A DNA stretch of 5,498 bases, from contig DDSI01000159.1 in NCBI GenBank assembly GCA_002343335.1, positions 1-5,498 on the forward strand, written 5' to 3'. Below are positions 1 through 5,498 of the stretch, piece after piece (within the stretch, counting starts at the first letter, position 1; every line of letters starts with the position of its first letter). This DNA is from Bacteriovoracaceae bacterium UBA2394 (GTDB lineage Bacteria > Bdellovibrionota > UBA2394). A model generated the notes under the pieces. That model ran no database searches. It was not told the origin of the DNA and was given only the letters and a program-made list of their open reading frames with translations. Made by a program: the position numbers and the translations under genes.

Positions 1-129
1 AGCTTCGATCGTGAATCCTCCACCTCTGCACATGTCGTTACGGTAGATCGCTACTGCCTTTACGAGTCGATGGGAGAAAGTAGTTATAAAATATTGGAGA
101 GTTATTCGCTATCGGACCCAACGCGTTAG
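1..129 (+). CDS. Possible C-terminal end of a convergent gene, product unknown (5' end outside window)
   Basis: Frame 1 on the plus strand is open from the first base to a TAG at 127-129. It gives 42 residues that read like ordinary protein, including AHVVTVDRYCLYE and KILESYSLSDPTR just before the stop. If real, it is the tail of a gene entering from the left and converging on the 307-residue minus-strand gene, with a 21 bp overlap of the two 3' ends (109-129). No domain can be recognised from so short a piece. The exactly antiparallel minus frame is also open beyond the TAG at 109-111, so an open frame alone is weak evidence. The alternative is that 1-108 is non-coding spacer. I see no clear terminator hairpin here. 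Confidence 0.4.
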   Translation, partial: SFDRESSTSAHVVTVDRYCLYESMGESSYKILESYSLSDPTR

Positions 130-1032
130 TTCATTGAGGAGCTGGCTGTAGAAATCCGCATTTAAGTTTTCTCGATGAGCTCTTAGCTCGGCCAGAGTGT
201 ATCCATTATAAGTCAAACTTTCCGCGAGCCTGGAAACCTCTCGTTCACGTTCGCTTTCCGGTAGCGAAGCGTATTTCTGATTCGCTTCGGACACTCGAGT
301 CCAGATCGCTAGCGGATCCTTCTGAATTCCACCAAGACTGCTTCTCATCGCAACTCTTCTATCACTCTCCAACGCAGTTGCTGGGGAGTTCGATGTAGCC
401 GTGGGCTTTGCCCAATCGAGCTGAATTTTGTCCACCGTATAAGGACGTCCATCGGATTTATCTGCGATCACCCGCGCGATGGCCTCTGACTTTTCCTTTT
501 CAGCGAGTTTTTGTAGTTCCATGCCGTAGTAAGTAAGACCTGCTCCCGCTCCAATGGGAAGCAACACAGCGCCCGTGATAACTCCTAGCCACTTCTTTCT
601 CGCAGCCACCTTGGCCTCGTAAATGACTTTATCGAGTTCCGCATTGTCCGTGACAAGTCGGTAACCATGCAACTGCCAGTAGGTGTGCGGGGCGTTTCCG
701 TCATTTTGAATCCCATCCACTAGCTCCGTCTGGACGGGTACAATCCAAAATTTAAATCCTCTAATCTTGCCTTCGATCGTTCTCGCCCTTTCATCAAGAC
801 GTATGCCTTGATCCAAGCGAATTCGAGATTGCTTTTTGGTCCAAAAGTTCCAGCTTTCCAAACTCCTCTTGGAAAGATGTTTCAGTTTGGCCTTTTCTCC
901 CATATCTAGAACCTTGCGAATACATTTCGCCCCTGGAACTTCGTAGAGCGAGTCCGAGATTTCTCTGTTGCCGGCTAAAACCGATGGCGACAAGGTAAGG
1001 AGCGCGACGGTGAAAATCCAATGTTTCTTCAT
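109..1032 (-). CDS. Exported or membrane-anchored hypothetical protein, 307 aa, coupled to the upstream coiled-coil protein
   Basis: I do not recognise the family. Residues 1-20 form a typical Sec signal peptide: the basic start MKKH, a hydrophobic core, and a likely signal peptidase I site after SVLA (A20). Residues 21-145 are a soluble, basic and Trp/Tyr-containing region with a single Cys at 37. Residues 148-170 are a hydrophobic, Gly-rich stretch (VITGAVLLPIGAGAGLTYYG) that could be a single membrane span or a glycine-zipper segment. It is followed by a short charged helix (172-190), a Thr/Ser/Ala-rich linker near 208-222 and an acidic-basic helical C-terminus. The ATG start is well supported. 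It overlaps the TGA of the 843-residue gene (ATGA at 1029-1032) and has a purine-rich ribosome binding site just upstream, so translational coupling is likely. Two exported proteins made from one message suggest partners in the periplasm or envelope, but the function is unknown. No recognisable terminator follows the stop. Confidence 0.85.
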   Translation of the reverse strand: MKKHWIFTVALLTLSPSVLAGNREISDSLYEVPGAKCIRKVLDMGEKAKLKHLSKRSLESWNFWTKKQSRIRLDQGIRLDERARTIEGKIRGFKFWIVPVQTELVDGIQNDGNAPHTYWQLHGYRLVTDNAELDKVIYEAKVAARKKWLGVITGAVLLPIGAGAGLTYYGMELQKLAEKEKSEAIARVIADKSDGRPYTVDKIQLDWAKPTATSNSPATALESDRRVAMRSSLGGIQKDPLAIWTRVSEANQKYASLPESEREREVSRLAESLTYNGYTLAELRAHRENLNADFYSQLLNELTRWVR

Positions 1033-3560
1033 CGCTCCCTCTCTTCTTTCCGCTCGCGCTTCCGCTCTGCATGTTCAAAAGCGTCCAAAGGCACGTCGAA
1101 AACCTTCGAGAGAAGCTCTTCAAAGCTGGGATCCTTTTCAATAATGGCGTCAAGCGCCTGAGAAAATTCATAGGCCTCTTCCCCAAAGGGCATGGAACGA
1201 TCGTAGATCCCGGAATATCCGTCGTAGCGTAACTTCTTCATTTTCGCCGCCAATTTCTGACTCGCCTCCTCATCCCGCACGAGGACTTCGAAATCCTTTG
1301 CCCCTGGATCGCGGAAAATGACGACCTTCTCTCGGCGCTCTCCCACCGTCTCAGTTACAACAATTCGATCGATCACGCGCTCGATGAGCATCTCTCGGTA
1401 ATAATTTATTCCGTGAGCGATCTCCGATTCCTCCGTCACCTCCACGCCGTGAACTTCCTTCTGATAAATCACATACTCCTTTGCTAAAAGCTCCTGAAGC
1501 GGGGTGGGCGCGACGCTCGCTTGCGTAGTCGCGGGTTGCGAAGCGGGAGCCACTCTCGGAGCTGAAACGACTTTCAATGCTTCCTTCGCATTCGGACTTC
1601 CTCCCGCATTATAAGATTTCGGATCAATCACTCCGGCTTCGATAATTTCCTGATCTCCCTCCGGAACATTATCGGAACGACCGAATGCGTATGGCGATGA
1701 ACTTCTAAGGAGATCACCGCTTCCGCCTAAGCCTTCTTTGGAAACGAGTTCTTCAAGGTGGGGAAGATTGATCTCATACTTTATGGCAGCACGAGCCAGC
1801 GTCTCGCTCACCGTTTTGGAAGAATCCTTCAAATCAGATTTGAAGATCTCCACGAGCGCAAAATCCTCAGCATCTACAATTCGAAGTGGTTGGTTGAGCT
1901 CAGAAACTTTTCCGAATGGCACGATGCCCTCGCCCTTCACGGTCATCTCAACCCCTTGAAGCATCCAAGCACCGTCCGCGTCTTTCTTCATGTAACCACT
2001 CATGATGTGCCCCGGGGTAAATATTACAACGGGATTCAGTTTTCGAAATTCTTGAGCTCCTAGATGAGAGCGCATGAAAACTTGATCGAACATCGTGCCA
2101 GCCCGACATTGCTTCTTGCCCGAGCAGAGAATGTCCATGGACGTGAAATAGTCCCGATTATAAACCAAATCCCGACCCAGAGATTGATTGATAAGACCTT
2201 GGTATTCTCGCTTCATATATGCCGGCTCGGAAGTTTTTGAAACTTGAGACGACAATTCTTTCATCTTATCCGTAAGAAGCGTCGGCTCCTGCCGTGCGTT
2301 TTGGTTTCGTATATTAAAGAGGAACGCTTCATGTGCCGTGAGAAGGTTCGTAACGGTCCGAAATGGAATTTCCGCTTTTGCTTTCAGCGCTTCATAAATT
2401 GCGCGATGATTCGCCGTCAGTTTTGAAGGATCCCTTACTTCAATTTCGAAGGGTGCAATGTTTTTTTCCGCATCCAAGCTACGACGAGCTGACTCCAGCT
2501 CATTTTGCTTCTCTTTCATCTCTCGCTTCTCGGCGAAAAGTTCCGCTCCCGCTCTCGATTCGGTCTTTCGTTCCGCTCGATCCCTCTCTCGTTCCGAATC
2601 TATTTTTTCATTGAGCTCAGCGATTAAAGCTTGAAGGTCCCCAATTTTCTTATTTCGTTCATCAATCTTCATTGCCAAATCGATATTCCAATTAGGATTC
2701 AAATTGAGATCCGCCAGAGCCCGCTTAATGAGGTCTGTCGAAATCTCCTTTCGCCACGACTGCTGAATCTGCAGCTCCTTGACGAGGGCTTCGTGTTCCT
2801 CCATTACCTTCTTTTCATCAGCCTGCATTGACGTCACAAGGACCATCGCACTCTTTAACGCTACAACTTCGTCGAGAGCGTGCTGTCCTTTGTCTCGTTT
2901 CACCTCTTGAATCAAATTCAAAAGAAGACCGTAAGCAGCAATCGGGTTCTGCAAGCGGGAATGGGCGGAGGGTTTCAGTCCAAGCCATCCCGGCCATCCC
3001 GAGTTATCCCACTCTATTTCCGAATCCCGAAATCGATCGCCGCTGACACTCATTTCTTTTAGCTTGTGGTGTAAGCCATAAGACAAAGTCCAAATTTTGA
3101 TCTGTTTATTGAGACGCTCCAGCTTCTGAGAGTTCTCATCGATGTTACGCACTAGTTTCCGAATGGATTCCGTTCGACCAAAAATGATCTGATCCTTTTT
3201 GAATAGAACGACCTGATCTTCTAATTTGGAAATGTCAGTCTGAATACGCCTTATTTCCAGCTGAATCTCCTGAATATCGATAGTTCGATTTTTCTTCGCG
3301 ACCTCCTGCGCTTTTAATGTCCCATCAATTTCCAAAAGTCTTTCAACTCGCCTTTGCTCATTTGTAGAAAGGATATCGCTTTCAATTTGAAGGGCCTGCT
3401 GAATCGCTTGGATCGAATTCATAACCTCAGGATTAGGAAGTGCGCACTGAGTGGTGGACTGAGTGGCAGGTTTGGAAGTGGGCTCATCGGCGTACGCCAT
3501 GTTTGAAACGCAGACGAATAGAATGACAGCTGGTCCTAATATATTTCGCACAGACGACAC
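1029..3560 (-). CDS. Exported coiled-coil protein with a transglutaminase-like Cys/His core, 843 aa
   Basis: The start is GTG, chosen because an AGAGAGAG ribosome binding site lies 5 bases upstream and because it gives a complete signal peptide: hydrophobic core near residues 7-20, likely cleavage after AYA (A24). The mature protein begins with a Ser/Thr/Pro-rich stretch. Two long heptad-like, charged helical regions follow (about 46-160 and 245-365), which I read as coiled coils, with a linker containing WDNSGWPGW near 184-192. The central part, about 465-545, has C479 and C485 in LCSGKKQCRAGT, then LNPVVIFTPGHIMSGYM with H518, then LQGVEMT with E538. The order and the LNPVVIF-PGH-GY pattern resemble transglutaminase-like (papain-fold) domains, so C485, H518 and possibly E538 would be the active site; this is inference. 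An Ala/Pro/Thr-rich linker (about 666-687) leads to an unrecognised C-terminal domain (688-830) and a highly charged tail. The protein could be an envelope protease, cross-linking enzyme or inactive scaffold. The gene is the first of a two-gene unit. Confidence 0.85.
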   Translation of the reverse strand: MSSVRNILGPAVILFVCVSNMAYADEPTSKPATQSTTQCALPNPEVMNSIQAIQQALQIESDILSTNEQRRVERLLEIDGTLKAQEVAKKNRTIDIQEIQLEIRRIQTDISKLEDQVVLFKKDQIIFGRTESIRKLVRNIDENSQKLERLNKQIKIWTLSYGLHHKLKEMSVSGDRFRDSEIEWDNSGWPGWLGLKPSAHSRLQNPIAAYGLLLNLIQEVKRDKGQHALDEVVALKSAMVLVTSMQADEKKVMEEHEALVKELQIQQSWRKEISTDLIKRALADLNLNPNWNIDLAMKIDERNKKIGDLQALIAELNEKIDSERERDRAERKTESRAGAELFAEKREMKEKQNELESARRSLDAEKNIAPFEIEVRDPSKLTANHRAIYEALKAKAEIPFRTVTNLLTAHEAFLFNIRNQNARQEPTLLTDKMKELSSQVSKTSEPAYMKREYQGLINQSLGRDLVYNRDYFTSMDILCSGKKQCRAGTMFDQVFMRSHLGAQEFRKLNPVVIFTPGHIMSGYMKKDADGAWMLQGVEMTVKGEGIVPFGKVSELNQPLRIVDAEDFALVEIFKSDLKDSSKTVSETLARAAIKYEINLPHLEELVSKEGLGGSGDLLRSSSPYAFGRSDNVPEGDQEIIEAGVIDPKSYNAGGSPNAKEALKVVSAPRVAPASQPATTQASVAPTPLQELLAKEYVIYQKEVHGVEVTEESEIAHGINYYREMLIERVIDRIVVTETVGERREKVVIFRDPGAKDFEVLVRDEEASQKLAAKMKKLRYDGYSGIYDRSMPFGEEAYEFSQALDAIIEKDPSFEELLSKVFDVPLDAFEHAERKRERKEERER
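1035..1043 (-). promoter_or_regulatory. Ribosome binding site of the 307-residue gene, embedded in the upstream coding region
   Basis: On the minus strand, GAGAGGGAG stands directly upstream of the ATG at 1030-1032. GAGAGG is 5 bases from the start. It lies within the last codons of the 843-residue gene, whose Arg/Glu-rich tail (ERKEERER) is partly a consequence of this purine-rich stretch. It supports the chosen start and coupling of the two genes. Confidence 0.6.
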
Positions 3561-3565
3561 CTAAG

Positions 3566-3573
3566 CTCTCTCT
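3566..3573 (-). promoter_or_regulatory. Ribosome binding site deciding the GTG start of the 843-residue gene
   Basis: AGAGAGAG on the minus strand ends 5 bases before the GTG at 3558-3560. No ATG with a comparable site gives the full signal peptide. A second in-frame GTG three codons downstream is possible but would sit too far from this site. Confidence 0.5.
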
Positions 3574-3621
3574 ATGCAAGGCCTGGACCAGTTAAAAGGC
3601 CAAGTAGAGGGCTATTAAATG

Positions 3622-3659
3622 GGTTTTAGGGGCTCTAAGGGCAAGAGCATCCCCTAACC
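3622..3659 (-). terminator. Hairpin after the ferredoxin-like gene, possible weak terminator
   Basis: An imperfect inverted repeat starts at the last codon and stop of the ferredoxin-like gene. On the plus strand, TTAGGGGCTC (3626-3635) faces GAGCATCCCCTAA (3645-3657) across a 9-base loop. Three inner pairs (CTC/GAG) are separated by a 3-base bulge from seven further pairs, and an outer GG/CC pair lies beyond a 2-base bulge. In the minus direction it is followed only by CATTTAATAG rather than a clean T run. It is therefore a poor intrinsic terminator, but it sits where the dcd transcript would be expected to end. It could instead be a processing or attenuation structure. Confidence 0.4.
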
Positions 3660-3971
3660 TTTGGGTTTAATTGTCGCAGGTAATTTTAGAAGGTTCATCG
3701 TCTCACAGGATTTAAGACGACAGCTGAGCGCCTCTTGGCGCTTCATCTTGGTACCGGAAGCCGAGCTGGATGTTTGAGTTTCGTAGGAGACGACGCAGCG
3801 CTGGCACGATCCGTTCCAACAGAGTCGCGCATAGTCGATGTCGAAATCCAAGAATTGAAATACACGAAGCAATTCTAAGCGGAGCGGAACTTTATACTCT
3901 TTATCGAGAATTTTAATGGGAACGAACTCTTTGATCTCCCCAAAGAGCTGGCGATTATACTCGTCACTCAT
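3654..3971 (-). CDS. Small [2Fe-2S] ferredoxin-like protein (Fer2 / plant-type fold), 105 aa
   Basis: This is a small predicted cytoplasmic electron-transfer protein with no signal peptide. The core is LCWNGSCQRCVVSYE, giving C51-x4-C56-x2-C59, then RQEALSCRLK with the fourth Cys at 84, followed by a hydrophobic end (LLKLPATIK). That order matches the beta-grasp [2Fe-2S] family, including the C-x4-C-x2-C loop, the VxxYE strand and the 'ALSC' return of the fourth ligand. The closest pattern I know is the N-terminal Fer2 domain of succinate dehydrogenase iron-sulfur subunits or NuoG-type proteins. Residues 17-47 (VPIKILDKEYKVP..LELL..F) fit the first beta-hairpin and helix. An extra Cys at 89 and a Ser-rich insert (68-72) before the fourth ligand are notable. 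The ATG overlaps the stop of the PHP gene by 4 bp, with GGGAG about 10 bases upstream, so the two are probably translationally coupled. No reductase or partner oxidase is visible, so the redox partner is unknown. Confidence 0.75.
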   Translation of the reverse strand: MSDEYNRQLFGEIKEFVPIKILDKEYKVPLRLELLRVFQFLDFDIDYARLCWNGSCQRCVVSYETQTSSSASGTKMKRQEALSCRLKSCETMNLLKLPATIKPKG

Positions 3972-4828
3972 CCGAGCAACTCTCCCAGAAACTCTCGCGC
4001 ATCTTCCATTTTGTATGAAGTCCTTCCAAGCGAAGGCTCACCGCCGGCGCTCAAATCGGTCTCACGCGTATGAAAATCGCTTCCGCCCGAGATAGAAAAT
4101 CCCAATTCCTTGGCAATCAACCAGTAGGCGCGGGTCATCTCCGGCGTATGTCTTGGATGATGAATTTCAATGGCATCCACACCCAGATCCTTCCAGGTCG
4201 CGAGCAAATCCTTCTGAAATCCATATTGCCCAGGATGAGCGACCGAAGTCTTACATTTCTTCCGACGCGCGTAATCGAGTGCTTGTTCCAGTGGAAAGCG
4301 CCACTTAGGCACGGAAAAAGGTTTTCCATCTTTTAAATACTTATCGAATGCTTCGGCCCGGTCTTTCACGATTCCCGACTCCACCATCAGGTCCGCAACG
4401 TGCGGTCGCCCTAAGACTCCCTGATGACGTTTGGCGAAACCTTCCGCATCAATGGAATGTCCTGCTTCACGAACCCGCTCGCACATTCGAAAAAATCGAT
4501 TTTCTCGCTCCTCTTTGAAGCGCCGGAACTCCGTTTGAATTTCCTGGTCGTGCGGATCGATTCCATACATGAGCAGATGCAGCTCGATCGACTTCCCAGA
4601 ATTTTTAGGATCGCTGTAGGTGCAAGAAAGTTCGGACGCGCAAATGGGAAAGGTCCAATCGCGAACGAGAGACTCATATTCACCGAAGCCATAAACGCCG
4701 TCATGATCTGTCAAAACAGCGAGTTCTAAACCGTAATGTTTATGAGCATGATACAGTCGCTCCGCCACCCACGCGACAGGATGCTTTCCATCCGAACACA
4801 CCGTGTGGAAATGCAAATCCGCAAACAT
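3968..4828 (-). CDS. PHP-domain metal-dependent phosphoesterase, 286 aa (YciV/RNase AM-like)
   Basis: This is a predicted cytoplasmic hydrolase of the polymerase-and-histidinol-phosphatase (PHP) superfamily, which uses two or three metal ions to cleave phosphoesters. The motifs occur in order: DLHFHTVCSDG (H6, H8, D13), LTDHDGVYG (H42), ASE (E66), ELHLL (H84), a mid-protein RPH (H143), SVAHPGQ (H198), IEIHHPRH (H223/H224) and SGGSDFH (D251, H253). No main ligand position seems missing. The layout and length fit the stand-alone YciV/TrpH type, whose characterised members hydrolyse 3',5'-nucleoside bisphosphates and trim RNA 5' ends; exact substrate assignment is inference. The ATG at 4826-4828 is the only reasonable start, since an in-frame stop lies four codons upstream and the first motif begins at residue 4, though no good ribosome binding site is seen. 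It follows dcd by 25 bp and shares an ATGA overlap with the ferredoxin-like gene. Confidence 0.88.
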   Translation of the reverse strand: MFADLHFHTVCSDGKHPVAWVAERLYHAHKHYGLELAVLTDHDGVYGFGEYESLVRDWTFPICASELSCTYSDPKNSGKSIELHLLMYGIDPHDQEIQTEFRRFKEERENRFFRMCERVREAGHSIDAEGFAKRHQGVLGRPHVADLMVESGIVKDRAEAFDKYLKDGKPFSVPKWRFPLEQALDYARRKKCKTSVAHPGQYGFQKDLLATWKDLGVDAIEIHHPRHTPEMTRAYWLIAKELGFSISGGSDFHTRETDLSAGGEPSLGRTSYKMEDAREFLGELLG

Positions 4829-4853
4829 GTTGCAAGACTACGCCAACGCAATC

Positions 4854-5408
4854 TTAAAGACGAGGCAATGTGATACCCGTTTGGCCTTGGTACTTACCTT
4901 TCTTATCCTTGTAAGAAACGGCACAAGGCTCATCGGATTCATAGAATAAAACCTGGCAAATCCCTTCATTCGAATAAATCCGAGCGGGCAGCGGGGTCGT
5001 ATTTGAAATTTCAATCGTCACATGACCTTCCCACTCCGGCTCGAAAGGAGTGACGTTGCAAATGATTCCGCAGCGCGCATAGGTGGATTTTCCAAGACAC
5101 ACCGCCAACACATTTCGCGGAATGCGGAAGTATTCGTAGCTTCGCGCCAAGGCAAATGAATTGGGAGGAATGACCAGCATTGGCCCCTTGAACTCAACAA
5201 AGTTCGACTCCTCAAATTTTTTGGGATCCACGACTGTCGAGTTGATGTTGGTGAAAATCTTATATTCGTCTGTTACGCGCATGTCGTACCCGTAGGACGA
5301 AACCCCGTAAGAAATGACGCCCGATCGAATCTGGGAGGACTCGAAAGGTTCAATCATTCCCTGTTCTTTAGCCATTCTGGTAATCCACTTGTCGCTCTTG
5401 ATAGACAT
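4854..5408 (-). CDS. dcd: dCTP deaminase, 184 aa
   Basis: Converts dCTP to dUTP and ammonia in the cytoplasm, feeding dUMP and then dTMP synthesis; a homotrimer of the dUTPase fold. The sequence is clearly family-typical throughout: MSIKSDKWI at the N-terminus, [14 protein letters not shown] (31-44), [32 protein letters not shown] (80-99), [10 protein letters not shown] (106-115), [15 protein letters not shown] (123-137) and [11 protein letters not shown] at the end. E133 corresponds to the catalytic Glu, and S108 and R112 to the conserved substrate-binding Ser and Arg (E138, S111 and R115 in the E. coli enzyme). GQTG near the C-terminus is the nucleotide-closing motif. I chose the ATG at 5408 because MSIKSDKWI is the usual family start. 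An in-frame TTG at 5447 would add 13 residues ([13 protein letters not shown]) and overlap the upstream stop. Ribosome binding sites are poor for both. Dcd makes dUTP, so a separate dut gene is expected elsewhere. Confidence 0.96.
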   Translation of the reverse strand: MSIKSDKWITRMAKEQGMIEPFESSQIRSGVISYGVSSYGYDMRVTDEYKIFTNINSTVVDPKKFEESNFVEFKGPMLVIPPNSFALARSYEYFRIPRNVLAVCLGKSTYARCGIICNVTPFEPEWEGHVTIEISNTTPLPARIYSNEGICQVLFYESDEPCAVSYKDKKGKYQGQTGITLPRL

Positions 5409-5443
5409 AGTGAATTGACGGTCTTCGAAAGTGGGCGTGTTGG

Positions 5444-5498
5444 TCAAGCGCCAGTGGGCACGAGTCCTCGCTTTTTGATCTTCTCAACTAGCGTGGTC
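5444..5498 (-). CDS. C-terminal end of an upstream gene, product unknown (partial)
   Basis: From the window edge, the minus strand reads [17 protein letters not shown] and then TGA at 5444-5446. The peptide has a typical amphipathic, basic C-terminal helix pattern and is in a position where a gene ahead of dcd would end, 35 bp before the dcd ATG. The TGA overlaps the alternative TTG start of dcd as TTGA. Seventeen residues are too few to name a family; only that it is probably co-transcribed with dcd can be suggested. Confidence 0.55.
   Translation of the reverse strand, partial: TTLVEKIKKRGLVPTGA

Noticed and set aside
31..33. Minus-strand ATG at the left edge starting a gene that leaves the window
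   Set aside because: Only 11 codons are visible and there is no ribosome binding site at a usable distance. The plus-strand reading of the same bases is at least as plausible.
794..1186. 130-residue minus-strand frame across the junction of the two exported genes
   Set aside because: It lies in a different frame inside two well-supported coding regions. Its translation is low-complexity and Arg/Ser-rich, with no domain pattern or ribosome binding site.
1510..1560. Repetitive-looking GC-rich stretch
   Set aside because: It encodes the Ala/Pro/Thr-rich linker of the 843-residue protein. No true tandem unit repeats are present.
1738..3062. Several plus-strand frames of 60-101 residues
   Set aside because: All are antisense to the 843-residue gene, are short and unrelated in content, and have no ribosome binding sites. 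They look like shadows of a long coding region.
3614..3644. Possible minus-strand promoter, TTGCCC and TTTAAT
   Set aside because: The 19-base spacing and weak -35 match are poor, and the -35 would lie within the hairpin loop. Not strong enough to annotate.
4070..4729. Plus- and minus-strand frames inside the PHP gene
   Set aside because: The PHP frame carries all metal-binding motifs in order. The alternatives are Ser/Arg/Phe-rich translations without motifs.

Overview
The window (about 50% G+C by eye) is almost fully coding, with nearly everything on the minus strand. It looks like a Gram-negative chromosome. Two adjacent genes encode exported proteins with Sec-type signal peptides, and the dCTP deaminase is of the short Proteobacteria-type family. 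A predatory or delta-type lineage such as Bdellovibrionota would fit the style of the exported coiled-coil proteins, but that is a weak inference and nothing here fixes the taxon.

Reading along the minus strand from the right edge: the C-terminal end of an unidentified gene (5444-5498) is followed by dcd, dCTP deaminase (4854-5408). Then comes a PHP-domain metal-dependent phosphoesterase (3968-4828), whose stop overlaps by 4 bp (ATGA) the start of a 105-residue plant-type [2Fe-2S] ferredoxin-like protein (3654-3971). These genes are tightly packed and probably form one transcript. It combines pyrimidine deoxynucleotide supply, nucleotide or RNA 5'-end phosphoester hydrolysis, and a small redox protein. 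A hairpin (3622-3659) lies immediately after the ferredoxin-like gene, in the only real intergenic gap on this strand (3561-3653).

A second unit follows. A GTG-started, exported 843-residue protein (1029-3560) has long coiled coils and a central Cys/His core resembling transglutaminase-like cysteine hydrolases. A second exported protein of 307 residues (109-1032), with a Gly-rich hydrophobic segment, is joined to it by another ATGA overlap. This pair is the most interesting part of the window: an apparently translationally coupled envelope module with a candidate thiol enzyme, not matched to any system I can name.

At the left edge an open frame on the plus strand (1-129) may be the end of a convergent gene that overlaps the 3' end of the 307-residue gene by 21 bp. 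I saw no tRNA, rRNA, CRISPR array, insertion sequence or riboswitch.
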